From: an uncultured Bacteroidales bacterium
Lineage (GTDB): Bacteria > Bacteroidota > Bacteroidia > Bacteroidales > F082
Length of the DNA stretch: 44,650 nt
Direction: 5' to 3'
NCBI GenBank assembly: GCA_946184615.1
Contig: CAMHFN010000018.1
Location: forward strand, 1-44,650
Below, piece after piece: positions 25,495 through 33,860 of the stretch (position 1 is the first letter of the stretch; each line of letters begins with the position of its first letter). The translations under genes and the position numbers were made by a program. The notes beneath the pieces were generated by a model. That model was not told the origin of the DNA and made no database searches. It saw only the letters and a list, made by a program, of their open reading frames with translations.

Positions 25495-26721
25495 TCACTT
25501 CTCGTTTATTATTTTGGATATTCTCTGCTGACTATATCCAATGCTCTCGGCAAATTGGCTTTGATTTCTAATCAAATCCGAAAGCCCTCTAATGCAGTCA
25601 GTCGGTTTAAGTCTCACTCCGTCTGTAATGGTCTTATAAACCATCATGGCGGTGTGTTGAAAATAATCCATACAAGCCAACGAGTACTTCATATCATAGC
25701 CTTGGATAACGAGTGCTTCGCCTGTCTCGCTTTCATCTGCCGCATAGCGCAATATGCGTGATGTCATAGCCCAAATGATGGCGTAGATTTCCAGTTTGCC
25801 ACATACTGCTGACTCATAGCCGAATAAGGTTTTTCTGTTTTTTTCCATGCTGTGGCTCACCTTATAATCGGTGTAGAGTTTCTGCGCATCGCCATCAAGC
25901 ACAATCTTAACGTCCCCATAATGAATGAGCAATCGGTTAATGATATTGTTCCATACGCTTTCCGCTTTTCTGGTGTCTATTTCTACACCCGATTCATCGA
26001 AGCGGAAATCGTTAGGGACTGCAAACCACAAAAAGCGCGGCAACATTCCATCAGCCAGCATGTTTGAGCCTCCAAAGGTCGGCTGTAAGACTTCGGGCTG
26101 TATGCCTCCGATAATTCTGACAATGGGACGTTCAATCAAGTCAAGCCCTGCGCCCCGTCTTGTCCTCTTGTAGTCGGAATAGTTGGCGAAAGCCGAGAGA
26201 AAAAACTTTTCATCCGATCCATTGGCTCTATACTTGTTGAAGCCACCAAAAAATGTAAGAATCTCGTCGGCAAAGGCTGTCACACCATTATGGTTGAACT
26301 TGAGGGCATCTTGATAGGCTTCAAGAGTGTAATCCTGCAACAATCCAATCCGATAGGGTGTTCTCAACTTTTCCTCTTTCTTCATGTCGTTTGTGACTCT
26401 CTCCCAATCATAGTAGGCTTGACGGTCAGCACACTCCAAAGGTTTAAACATCTTACGAATCGTGCTGGTTTTGTTAGCTGTGCTGTCGCCCAATAGAGCT
26501 GTATAGAACTGAGGATAACAGGTGTATTTTCCATCGTTCCAAACAAAGCAATTGCCAGCCGCTTGCGCTGCTGCGGCCATGGCAGCACCAACGACGAACT
26601 CAATGGGACAATTAAGGGCTTTGGCAAAGGTGATGATGACTTCCTGAACTTGATAGGACAACCCATCGATGGGGAGTCTTTGGGACGATGAGGCTAATAG
26701 GTTTTGGGGCAGTATGCTCAT
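25495..26721 (-). CDS. DUF3987 (YfjI-like) protein
   Basis: A 408-residue protein matching the DUF3987 family, common next to integrases in Bacteroidales elements. Its ATP-binding loop is degenerate: TALLGDSTANKTSTIRKM keeps the Lys-Thr but not the full GxSGxGKS. The segment RPIVRIIGGIQPEVLQPTF is typical of the family. In NBU-type elements this protein is linked to excision or replication. It overlaps the HTH gene upstream by four bases (ATGA). A replication helicase role is inferred and not shown. Confidence 0.75.
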   Translation of the reverse strand: MSILPQNLLASSSQRLPIDGLSYQVQEVIITFAKALNCPIEFVVGAAMAAAAQAAGNCFVWNDGKYTCYPQFYTALLGDSTANKTSTIRKMFKPLECADRQAYYDWERVTNDMKKEEKLRTPYRIGLLQDYTLEAYQDALKFNHNGVTAFADEILTFFGGFNKYRANGSDEKFFLSAFANYSDYKRTRRGAGLDLIERPIVRIIGGIQPEVLQPTFGGSNMLADGMLPRFLWFAVPNDFRFDESGVEIDTRKAESVWNNIINRLLIHYGDVKIVLDGDAQKLYTDYKVSHSMEKNRKTLFGYESAVCGKLEIYAIIWAMTSRILRYAADESETGEALVIQGYDMKYSLACMDYFQHTAMMVYKTITDGVRLKPTDCIRGLSDLIRNQSQFAESIGYSQQRISKIINEK

Positions 26722-27065
26722 CTTCTACCTCCTTTCTTGCCGGAGCTTTGATGTGAATAGTTGTCGTTCAGAAGCTGCTCAATGTCAGCACGGCGGTAGT
26801 AAATCTTATTGTTTATTCGCGAATACGGCAAGGTGCCGTTGCTGCGCAAGCTTTGAAGTGTGCGCAAGCTAACATGTAGGGAAAACATGACATCTTGGTT
26901 ATCCATCCATTCGCTTAAGCCTCTCTTTGTGTTATCGCTCTTTGCGATAACGAGGTCAGGGTTGGAATCCAAAAGTGCTTGGACATAAGGGCACTGGCGA
27001 ATGGGGCTTTTGAGGTCAGCGGCCAACTCGGCAATGCTTTGGCTGTTGGGCTTCTGGTCGCTCAT
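26718..27065 (-). CDS. Small HTH protein (excisionase-like)
   Basis: A 115-residue protein with a winged helix typical of MerR/Xis-type HTH_17 proteins: SLHVSLRTLQSLRSNGTLPYSRINNKIYYRRADIEQLL. It binds and bends DNA at att or promoter sites. The ATG at 27065 is used since it overlaps the nuclease stop by four bases; the longer frame has no support. It may serve as excisionase or a regulator of the operon. Confidence 0.78.
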   Translation of the reverse strand: MSDQKPNSQSIAELAADLKSPIRQCPYVQALLDSNPDLVIAKSDNTKRGLSEWMDNQDVMFSLHVSLRTLQSLRSNGTLPYSRINNKIYYRRADIEQLLNDNYSHQSSGKKGGRR

Positions 27066-27712
27066 CTCAAACCTCCTTTCTCCGTGAAATTCTGATGATA
27101 CCACTCAACAAAGGTTGTGAAGTCACGTGCTACATAGTACATGCCACCTGCCTGCTCAACGGATGCTTGGTATTGCCGTTGCACGTTGCTTTGTCGGTCT
27201 TTACCCACCTTGACTTCTATCTTGACGCTGCGTCCTCGGATGGTCGCCGATATGTCGGCACTTCCTCGGGTGCCGCCACTTCGTCGCCATCTCATGCTCC
27301 CAATGGTGCGGCGATGACCCATTATGTCAGTGACCTGCTGGCGGGTGTCTATTGGTATGCCCATCGAGTTTATCCTTTCGGCTTGTCCTCCTTTACTAAG
27401 GATATATGCAATGATGCACCTCGTCAGGCCGTTGGCGGTATCATCTCGGTGATGGTCACCTGTTACCTGCTCCAGTTCCAAGACTGCTGCGGGCTTCTTG
27501 TAGGATGGTTTGCGCGGCCTACGCTCTTTGCGGGGTGGCTTGCTTGACAAACTGTCCAGCTCTTGCCAATCCATGGGGTCGGGGTCGGTTGGGTTATTTG
27601 AGACAATCACAGCTGCCAACACCATTGTTGAGTGTGACTTAACAGAACCTTTATAAAGATTCTTTTTTATGGCGGCCATGCTTGGCATAACCCCTATTCC
27701 TATAAACTTCAT
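27062..27712 (-). CDS. PD-(D/E)xK nuclease, VRR-NUC-like
   Basis: A 216-residue protein with a C-terminal nuclease core: GSADISATIRG (Asp153), RSVKIEVKVG (Glu166 and Lys168) and a following NVQRQYQASVEQAGG with the Gln typical of VRR-NUC and Holliday-junction-resolvase-like domains. The N-terminal half is basic and Pro-rich, with no motif. It overlaps both neighbours by four bases (ATGA), so it is coupled with the HTH genes. It may process replication or recombination intermediates of the element. Confidence 0.75.
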   Translation of the reverse strand: MKFIGIGVMPSMAAIKKNLYKGSVKSHSTMVLAAVIVSNNPTDPDPMDWQELDSLSSKPPRKERRPRKPSYKKPAAVLELEQVTGDHHRDDTANGLTRCIIAYILSKGGQAERINSMGIPIDTRQQVTDIMGHRRTIGSMRWRRSGGTRGSADISATIRGRSVKIEVKVGKDRQSNVQRQYQASVEQAGGMYYVARDFTTFVEWYHQNFTEKGGLR

Positions 27713-28005
27713 ACTTGCCCTCCTTTCTGCAATATGCGGTTGATGTCGCTTTGCTTATAGCGCGGTTTATTACCCACATACACCTTGACGAGGTAGCCTT
27801 CGTTGTGCCACCTCCACAAAGTTGTGAGATTAACGCCGAGCTGTTCTGCGGCTTCACCGGGTTTGATTAACTGGTCGGCCTCGGCTTCTTTTTTTTTGCT
27901 GTCAAAGAAGCGTTGCATCCGGGTATCAACGATGTCGTTGATAATGTCTTCCAAGTCGTCCTTTCCGATGACGTACTGGGTTTGAAGTTGTGTTGGTTGT
28001 ACCAT
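27709..28005 (-). CDS. Small HTH protein, second copy type
   Basis: A 98-residue protein with an excisionase-type HTH at the C-terminus: KPGEAAEQLGVNLTTLWRWHNEGYLVKVYVGNKPRYKQSDINRIL. The N-terminal 45 residues are an acidic helix ending in a Lys-Glu run. The start at 28005 (MVQPTQ) is preferred; the upstream frame to 28089 crosses the probable promoter. First gene of the coupled set (HTH, nuclease, HTH, DUF3987). Confidence 0.78.
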   Translation of the reverse strand: MVQPTQLQTQYVIGKDDLEDIINDIVDTRMQRFFDSKKKEAEADQLIKPGEAAEQLGVNLTTLWRWHNEGYLVKVYVGNKPRYKQSDINRILQKGGQV

Positions 28006-28077
28006 AAAATATAAAGTTGTATGGTTACGCCACAATGAATCGTGGCGGCTCATCGGTTCTGACCCGATTGGCGTTGG

Positions 28078-28085
28078 CAAAACTA
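28078..28085 (-). promoter_or_regulatory. Candidate -7 box of the HTH-nuclease-DUF3987 operon
   Basis: Minus-strand TAGTTTTG fits TAnnTTTG, about 73 bases upstream of the start at 28005. No good -33 box. Confidence 0.4.
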
Positions 28086-28106
28086 CCAAGTTGGTTCGTG
28101 AGTGAA

Positions 28107-28219
28107 ATTCGTGGATTCGTGGAAATGCAAAAAAAATTACCGTTTGAATATATTGATATTCAAACGGTTAATAAATAAAATGAAAATTTTTTGATGTTGA
28201 TTCGTGGAGTGTCGTGGAA
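28107..28219. repeat. Inverted repeat flanked by TTCGTGGA copies
   Basis: ATTCGTGGA is found at 28107-28115, 28115-28123 and 28200-28208, with a near copy GTCGTGGAA at 28211-28219. Between them a perfect 13-bp inverted repeat (ACCGTTTGAATAT 28139-28151, ATATTCAAACGGT 28156-28168) has a four-base loop. Direct repeats around a palindrome fit an iteron origin or a recombination-regulator site. Confidence 0.5.
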
Positions 28220-28220
28220 A

Positions 28221-29627
28221 CTATTGCACAGAATGGCGTTTTGGACATATTTTATCCAAACTATTGACCCATTCTTTATTTGATTTCCGAATTTCATTAG
28301 GGGAAACTTTGTCAATTCTTCCCACTGTAGTTCCCATACTGGATGCGACTTTTTCAGCCCATTCCTCAGAAAACCAAGTCTTCATGTGCTTAACAATCAA
28401 AAACAATTTGTTCTGATTTCTGTTAGCCCTTGCCACAGTAAACATAGAACCAAAATGTGCTTGAGAAATGAATTTCACAAAATCAACAAAATCAATATTT
28501 TCAATTATTTTTTCGTCACACATAGAAGAGTATAAACCAAACATATAGGTATTGAAGCCATCGGAAAGAGGCTTAAAAGTTGTTTCCTCTTCTTGTATTT
28601 CGACACCTTCTTGTATTTCGGCCTCTTCTTCTTGGGACAAAGAGTCTATCAATTCTAAATCGCCAAATTTGAAAAACAAACTATTTGCAGGGTTCCATTC
28701 CCTTCGAAAAAAAACACCTGTTTTCTGTTGATATTCGTTTAAATCGATACTATTTTGAATCAATACATTATAAAGCTCTATTGCGTATTTATCCATGTCA
28801 TTCATTAGACAACGCAAACAATACTCTATTGTTCCTGGCTTTTCCTTCTCGTGATTGATAGCACTATAACAAAGCAAGTCAATAAACAATCGCGTTTCCT
28901 CATTCATTATTGGCGGCCTCAGCACTTCACACAATTCCTTAAATGGCAAAAGCAATGAGCTAATATACGACTCCATTTCCAATGGCGATTGGCAACTATC
29001 AATGTGGCTTTGTATCTCTTTCATCAACTCTGAAATAGCCACTGTTTTTTTGTACGGCTCCAACCGCCCAACAATGTCACCTGGTTTGTCTTGGGGCTTT
29101 TCTTTCCTTGTTCTATATTTGAAGCCAATAAAAACTATACAATCATGCGCAAGTGACCTAAAAGCATCAAAAAAGTTTTCTGCTGTTGAATTAGAGTGGT
29201 TTGGAATTGGTTCTTGTTCTTTTAACCATGCTCGTAAGTCGCTGATAGTAGCTTGAACTGAAATGGCTTCCGAATGGATTTCACGCTCGTTTGTAAGAAA
29301 ACCGTCTTCTATTTCCACATCATCAGGGTATGGGTCTTGGCGAACATCAAATTCACCTCTATTCGCCCTTTTGCAATAATCTTTCCATACGGGTGTAACC
29401 TTGTCGTTTATCTCAACAGCAAGCGCATAGTCATCATTATCTATGATATGAGTTTTGAGAGGCGCAAGCACCTGATTCAGTTCTTCCAAATTATCCCCAA
29501 CCAATTTGTGATACATCCAGTTCCAGCCATCTTTCGTACGGACATACGGTAGTTTATCGTTGAGCTTATAAAGCATGTCATCAATACGGTTCTTAGCTTC
29601 TCTCAATTCGCTTTTGGTGTATTTCAT
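28221..29627 (-). CDS. Unrecognised protein between integrase and HTH genes
   Basis: A 468-residue soluble protein, mostly helical, with no domain I recognise. It includes an acidic stretch (SQEEEAEIQEGVEIQEEE) in the middle and a Trp-rich segment near the start. It starts 15 bases after the integrase stop, so the two share a transcript. Unknown proteins directly behind the integrase are common in NBU-like elements, but a matching function cannot be read. It could also be cargo. Confidence 0.7.
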   Translation of the reverse strand: MKYTKSELREAKNRIDDMLYKLNDKLPYVRTKDGWNWMYHKLVGDNLEELNQVLAPLKTHIIDNDDYALAVEINDKVTPVWKDYCKRANRGEFDVRQDPYPDDVEIEDGFLTNEREIHSEAISVQATISDLRAWLKEQEPIPNHSNSTAENFFDAFRSLAHDCIVFIGFKYRTRKEKPQDKPGDIVGRLEPYKKTVAISELMKEIQSHIDSCQSPLEMESYISSLLLPFKELCEVLRPPIMNEETRLFIDLLCYSAINHEKEKPGTIEYCLRCLMNDMDKYAIELYNVLIQNSIDLNEYQQKTGVFFRREWNPANSLFFKFGDLELIDSLSQEEEAEIQEGVEIQEEETTFKPLSDGFNTYMFGLYSSMCDEKIIENIDFVDFVKFISQAHFGSMFTVARANRNQNKLFLIVKHMKTWFSEEWAEKVASSMGTTVGRIDKVSPNEIRKSNKEWVNSLDKICPKRHSVQ

Positions 29628-29642
29628 AACCTCTCTCCTATC

Positions 29643-31250
29643 TTATTTTTTCAGTTCTTCAATCAGTTTTGCGTTTATCTCGTGCAGCTGCTGGTTGCAG
29701 GTTGTTATTTCGCTCATCGCCTTACTCCATGCCGGGAACTCATCCTGTGTCTTCGGCGCAGGTGGCAATGATGCCGTTTTCTCCGCAATCAATGCCTTCA
29801 GTGCATCGGCTTGTTGCTGCAAATCGTCCACCAAGTCGGTTTTCATTTCAACCACGTTCAAGTCCTTATCTACGGCATAGTGCGGCTGATTGAACGCCAA
29901 ACACATCTGAGTGAAGCGGTCTCGCAAACTCATATTGGTATATCGATCCACGGCTCCAGAACCTACTTTGTGCAAGCCTGCCGCATATTTATCTAATTGA
30001 ACCTTGGTCATCATATCGACACAGGTTTTTCGGCATATCTTTGAACTTGCCTTCGACCACAGCGGAACCATGTCGTTTGACTCGGTTTTGGAATTATATT
30101 CCTTACAACCTCTATCGATGCCACAAAGCTTCAACAACTCTTTTATCTTGGCATTGTAACCGCTTTTGCCCGTGACATATTTAAGGATGGGGAACTGGAA
30201 ACGGTACTTCTTGATGATGTCGAGGGAATAGCGCAAAATGGGGGTTTCGATGTCTTCTTTAGATGTCCTCACTGTTTTATGAGGCAGATAGCGGATATAA
30301 GGAATTCCGCTGGGGTCAACCATGACATTCTTCATGCCCAATTTCTTGAAGTCCTCGATTCTTGCTCCGAAGTTACACTGGAGGATAAACGCGTCTTTGG
30401 TTTCTTGCAAGGCGGCGGGGACTTCGGCATCGTACACTTTCAGAAACTCCTCTTTTACCAAATAGATTGCATCATCATATTCTTCGGAGGTTATCTTCTC
30501 CAATTCCGCATCCGTCAGCCGCTCAAACGGCGTTTTGCCAAAGTCGTCGTTTTTCTTGGCATACCAATTAAAAAAGGTGCGCATTTTCTTGATATCGGTG
30601 GCCACCGTGTTTTGGCTTCTTGGTTTTTTGGGAACGTTGCGCTCCTTCATGTCCTCGTAGATATAGCGATACTTGGACTTGGCAACATACTTGTATTCTT
30701 CAATCATGAAACGGTGGAAGGCCATAAGTTCACGGTCGGTGAACTCCTTGATGAGCATCGACTCTTGACCAATGATTTTCAGGTAGCGTTCCAGCTTGCC
30801 ATCGAGGACTTGGTAATCGCGGAACACGAGAGAGGTGTTCTTGCCTTCGTCGTTCAGCACTTCGTATTGCTGATAGAAGGCTCTGAACTGGCCAAGCATG
30901 GTTCTGTCATCGGTACGCTCCACCTTTTCAGGGTTCAGTTCGCTATTGACGCGCTCGGTGAGTTGTGCGCTGTCAAGCACAATGCCGAGGGCTTTGCACT
31001 CGCCATAGACTTTCAATATGGCTTCTTTGGTCTCACTGATGGCATTCCTCAACTGGGTATCGAAAATCGTGGTCTTGGGTTTCAGTTCGCCATCGGCCTC
31101 GAATTTGTCGAGTTTCTCCAGTGTGGTGGTGATGTCGCTTTTGTAGAACAAATCTACCGCCCTGCCATCACGAAGGCGGAAACGGAGTTGGATTTCGTCC
31201 TTCTTCCCTTTGTTTGTTCGTTTCAGAATGATGATTTTTTCCATTGTCAA
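29643..31250 (-). CDS. int: Tyrosine recombinase (integrase)
   Basis: A 535-residue site-specific recombinase. Catalytic residues can be placed as Arg297 (NFGARIEDF), Lys325 (PHKT), Arg407 in SSKICRKTC (with Lys404 where box II usually has His), His427 (GLHKVGSG) and nucleophile Tyr437 (VDRYTNMS). A core-binding domain lies at about 115-230. The gene begins about 180 bases from attR, the standard place. It would cut in the tRNA-Glu att core. The missing box II His is seen in several recombinases and does not by itself mean inactivity. A -7 box (TATATTTG at 31278-31271) lies 21 bases before the start. Confidence 0.88.
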   Translation of the reverse strand: MTMEKIIILKRTNKGKKDEIQLRFRLRDGRAVDLFYKSDITTTLEKLDKFEADGELKPKTTIFDTQLRNAISETKEAILKVYGECKALGIVLDSAQLTERVNSELNPEKVERTDDRTMLGQFRAFYQQYEVLNDEGKNTSLVFRDYQVLDGKLERYLKIIGQESMLIKEFTDRELMAFHRFMIEEYKYVAKSKYRYIYEDMKERNVPKKPRSQNTVATDIKKMRTFFNWYAKKNDDFGKTPFERLTDAELEKITSEEYDDAIYLVKEEFLKVYDAEVPAALQETKDAFILQCNFGARIEDFKKLGMKNVMVDPSGIPYIRYLPHKTVRTSKEDIETPILRYSLDIIKKYRFQFPILKYVTGKSGYNAKIKELLKLCGIDRGCKEYNSKTESNDMVPLWSKASSKICRKTCVDMMTKVQLDKYAAGLHKVGSGAVDRYTNMSLRDRFTQMCLAFNQPHYAVDKDLNVVEMKTDLVDDLQQQADALKALIAEKTASLPPAPKTQDEFPAWSKAMSEITTCNQQLHEINAKLIEELKK

Positions 31251-31264
31251 AGAATAAATTTACC

Positions 31265-31293
31265 GTGGGGCAAATATACGATTTTTGCCCCAC
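31265..31293. repeat. Right pair of candidate integrase arm sites, overlapping the int promoter
   Basis: GTGGGGCAAA (31265-31274) and TTTGCCCCAC (31284-31293) are a perfect inverted pair and match the two direct copies at 4006-4026. The left one overlaps the minus-strand -7 box TATATTTG (31278-31271) of int, so binding could also repress the integrase. Confidence 0.55.
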
Positions 31294-31317
31294 CGATTTG
31301 CATTTGAATGAAAAAAA

Positions 31318-31349
31318 TTTGCAACGGAATAAAAAAAGATATATTTTTG
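31318..31349 (+). promoter_or_regulatory. Outward promoter at the right end of the island
   Basis: TTTG (31318-31321), a 20-base gap and TATTTTTG (31342-31349) fit the Bacteroidota promoter closely. It points toward attR and the chromosome. Predicted start is near 31356, and the first terminator met is at 31452-31477. Confidence 0.65.
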
Positions 31350-31427
31350 CACGCAGAAAGCTCACTGAAATTCAATCGATTAGGCGAGGCTCGTTTGTTT
31401 CTTTGGTATTGCGCTGATTTTCAATCA

Positions 31428-31448
31428 CAAATCCCGGAGAGACTACCA
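31428..31448 (+). repeat. attR
   Basis: Exact copy of the last 21 bases of tRNA-Glu (3930-3950). The bases before it do not continue the tRNA, so this is the island's junction copy. Confidence 0.92.
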
Positions 31449-31451
31449 ACC

Positions 31452-31477
31452 AAGCCCGCCAAACAGCGGGCTTTTTT
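31452..31477 (+). terminator. Displaced chromosomal terminator of tRNA-Glu
   Basis: AAGCCCGC and GCGGGCTT pair over a six-base loop, followed by a T run. It lies just past attR, so before insertion it would have ended the tRNA-Glu transcript. Confidence 0.85.
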
Positions 31478-31495
31478 ATTGTTAACTAATCAGCT

Positions 31496-32464
31496 ATGAG
31501 CAAGCTCCAAGTCCTTATCAGCAACCAACACAACCCCTTCCTTAACCGCGCCGTGGAACAATATCTCACGGACAATCAAAAAGAAGGCATCGTGACCATG
31601 TACCTCTGGAAGAACCAACAGACCGTGGTCATCGGATACAATCAGAATCCCTACTCGGAGTGCAATGTAAAACTACTGTTTGATGAAGGCGGTCACCTCA
31701 TGCGCCGTGGCACGGGAGGTGGAGCGGTTTATCACGACCTGGGGAACATCAACTTTTCGTTTGTAGCCGACTACAAGCTCTATGACGTGCCCAAACAACT
31801 CTCGGTGATCCAAGAAGCGCTGAAGCAATATGGCCTAGAGGTCGAGATCTCCGGACGCAACGACTTGACCTGCCAAGGCAGGAAGTTCTCTGGAAACGCC
31901 TTTTCCAAAGGTCTGAAAAACAACCTTCACCATGGCACCCTGCTCATCAAGACCGACGGCGCAATGATGCAACGTTACCTCATCGTGGACAAGGCCAAAC
32001 TGCTGAAAAACGGGGTGAAGAGCGTAGCTAGCCGAGTGGTCAACCTCAGTGAACTCGTTCCCGAACTCACCTCCGAAAACATCAAACAACCGCTGATTGA
32101 CGCTTTTGAACGTGTCTATGGCGAAAAAGCATCGATCCTGGATTTCGATAAGCTTGTCCAACAGCCTGAAGTTCAAGCCATCAAGGAAAAAATCTCCTCC
32201 CACGAGTTTCTTTTCGGCCGGTGGAAACAGTTCAAGACCACCAAAAAAGCACGTTTTTCTTGGGGTGGCGTGGAGATTGCCCTAAAGGTAGACGAAGCCC
32301 AAGCCGTCATCACTGACGCTCAGATTGCTTCGGATTGCCTTGATCCGGAAAGCATTGCACAGGCAGAAAAGCTTCTGAAAGGAAACAGCACCAAGGTGGC
32401 ACCTGTGGTTGATTTTGACCAAGAAATCCTCAAGGATATCATAGGATTGGTTTATGGTGAATAA
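31496..32464 (+). CDS. lplA: Lipoate-protein ligase A
   Basis: A 322-residue enzyme that attaches lipoate to the lysine of E2 and GcvH proteins using ATP. The LplA signature is present: RRGTGGGAVYHDLGN (about 64-80), then GRKFSGNAF with the active-site lysine. The C-terminal accessory domain is present, giving the normal length. It is the first chromosomal gene beyond attR, and its own promoter is not evident in the 18 bases after the terminator, so it may rely on read-through or a weak promoter. Confidence 0.9.
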   Translation: MSKLQVLISNQHNPFLNRAVEQYLTDNQKEGIVTMYLWKNQQTVVIGYNQNPYSECNVKLLFDEGGHLMRRGTGGGAVYHDLGNINFSFVADYKLYDVPKQLSVIQEALKQYGLEVEISGRNDLTCQGRKFSGNAFSKGLKNNLHHGTLLIKTDGAMMQRYLIVDKAKLLKNGVKSVASRVVNLSELVPELTSENIKQPLIDAFERVYGEKASILDFDKLVQQPEVQAIKEKISSHEFLFGRWKQFKTTKKARFSWGGVEIALKVDEAQAVITDAQIASDCLDPESIAQAEKLLKGNSTKVAPVVDFDQEILKDIIGLVYGE

Positions 32465-32471
32465 ATTTTCC

Positions 32472-32516
32472 TAATTTTGCACACGAATCCTACCGAGATA
32501 GCACCCCGTGGGGTGC
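32472..32516 (+). promoter_or_regulatory. Promoter and leader hairpin of miaB
   Basis: TAATTTTG at 32472-32479 fits the -7 consensus. The leader carries a perfect seven-bp hairpin, GCACCCC (32501-32507) with GGGGTGC (32510-32516), 18 bases before the start codon. Confidence 0.5.
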
Positions 32517-32534
32517 GGATATAACAATATAAAA

Positions 32535-33860
32535 ATGAAATATTTCTTACTTCCTTTCGGATGCCAGATGAATCTCAGCGACACGGAGCGGGTGCGTACC
32601 GTGCTACAAAAAATGGGCTATGAGCCCACCGACAACGAAGAGGAAGCCAACATCCTCGGCATCGTAGCATGCTCGGTGCGACAGAAAGGCATCGACAAGG
32701 TGTACGGGCGTATCGAGAAATGGAATACCATGAAGAATCGCAAGAATGTCATCACTTTTGTCTCAGGTTGCATCTTGCCTGCCGACAGAGTGCGTTTCTT
32801 GAAGCTGTTTGACCTGGTGTTCACCATGAACGAGCTGCCGCAACTGCCAGAGATGATCCGCCAGTACGGCGTAGTCACTCCGATGAAAGAGGTGAACCCC
32901 TCGGCTAACATGGAGCCTTTCTGGGAAATCAACCCGATGCGCGCCTCCAGCTTCGAGGCTTACATCCCCATCCAGAACGGATGCAATAACTTCTGCACCT
33001 ACTGCGCCGTGCCTTACACCCGAGGTAGGGAGGTTTCCCGTCCGTCGGAAGAGATTCTTGCCGAGGTGAAAGAGTTGGTGGAGAAAGATTACAAGAGCAT
33101 CACGTTGCTGGGACAGAATGTCAATTCGTATGGCCTTGACAAGAAAGGCGAGGAAATCAACTTTGCCGAACTGCTACGTCGCATCGGCGAGTACGGAAAG
33201 GCTTCAGGCAAGGAGTTCTGGGTGTATTACACCGCGCCGCATCCCCGTGACATGGAGGATGAGATCATTGAGGTGATGGCCCAGTACGACTGCCTGGCCA
33301 AGCAGATCCACATCCCGATACAGTCAGGCGACGACGTGATGCTGCAGCGCATGAACCGCCACCATAATCTGGAGCGCTACCGTCACATCATCCAGACCAT
33401 CCGTAGGGTGCTGCCCACTGCCACCCTCTTCACCGACATCATCGTAGGCTTCACCCACGAGAGCGAGGAGGAGTTCGAGAACACCCGCAAGGCCATGGAG
33501 GAATTCAAATACAACATGGCATACATTGCCCAATACAGCGTACGCGAAGGCGCCGTGGCCTCCAAGTGGGAAGATGACGTTCCCAAGGAGGTCAAACGCC
33601 AGCGCTACCATCGCCTTACCGAAGAATTGATGAAGCATTCCTTGGTCTATAACCAAGCCCTGGTCGGTACCACCGTGAAGATGCTGGTAGAGGACTTCGA
33701 CCGCAAGAACGGGTATCTCACTGGTCACACCGAAGGCAAGATCGTGATTCGGTTTGCTTCGCGTGACGAAAGTCTTATTGGGCAGATTGTGACAGTGAAG
33801 GTAATTTCGGCGACGGCGTTGTCGATTGAGGGGGAACTGAAAGATAAAAGACGAGGATGA
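32535..33860 (+). CDS. miaB: tRNA methylthiotransferase MiaB
   Basis: A 441-residue radical SAM enzyme that adds the 2-methylthio group to i6A37 of tRNAs. The N-terminal UPF0004 domain opens FGCQMNLSDTERV, the radical SAM cluster is NGCNNFCTYCAVPYTRGRE (CxxxCxxC), and a TRAM domain closes it. FGCQMN, and not GCRVN, marks MiaB rather than MtaB. The ATG at 32535 is chosen; an in-frame GTG at 32508 would lie in the hairpin. The end overlaps mtaB by four bases. Confidence 0.93.
   Translation: MKYFLLPFGCQMNLSDTERVRTVLQKMGYEPTDNEEEANILGIVACSVRQKGIDKVYGRIEKWNTMKNRKNVITFVSGCILPADRVRFLKLFDLVFTMNELPQLPEMIRQYGVVTPMKEVNPSANMEPFWEINPMRASSFEAYIPIQNGCNNFCTYCAVPYTRGREVSRPSEEILAEVKELVEKDYKSITLLGQNVNSYGLDKKGEEINFAELLRRIGEYGKASGKEFWVYYTAPHPRDMEDEIIEVMAQYDCLAKQIHIPIQSGDDVMLQRMNRHHNLERYRHIIQTIRRVLPTATLFTDIIVGFTHESEEEFENTRKAMEEFKYNMAYIAQYSVREGAVASKWEDDVPKEVKRQRYHRLTEELMKHSLVYNQALVGTTVKMLVEDFDRKNGYLTGHTEGKIVIRFASRDESLIGQIVTVKVISATALSIEGELKDKRRG

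Noticed and set aside
30279..31307. A 342-codon plus-strand frame
   Set aside because: It is the antisense shadow of the integrase, which has catalytic motifs.
31356..31448. A second tRNA at attR
   Set aside because: Only the last 21 bases match the tRNA; upstream bases do not form the D or anticodon arms.
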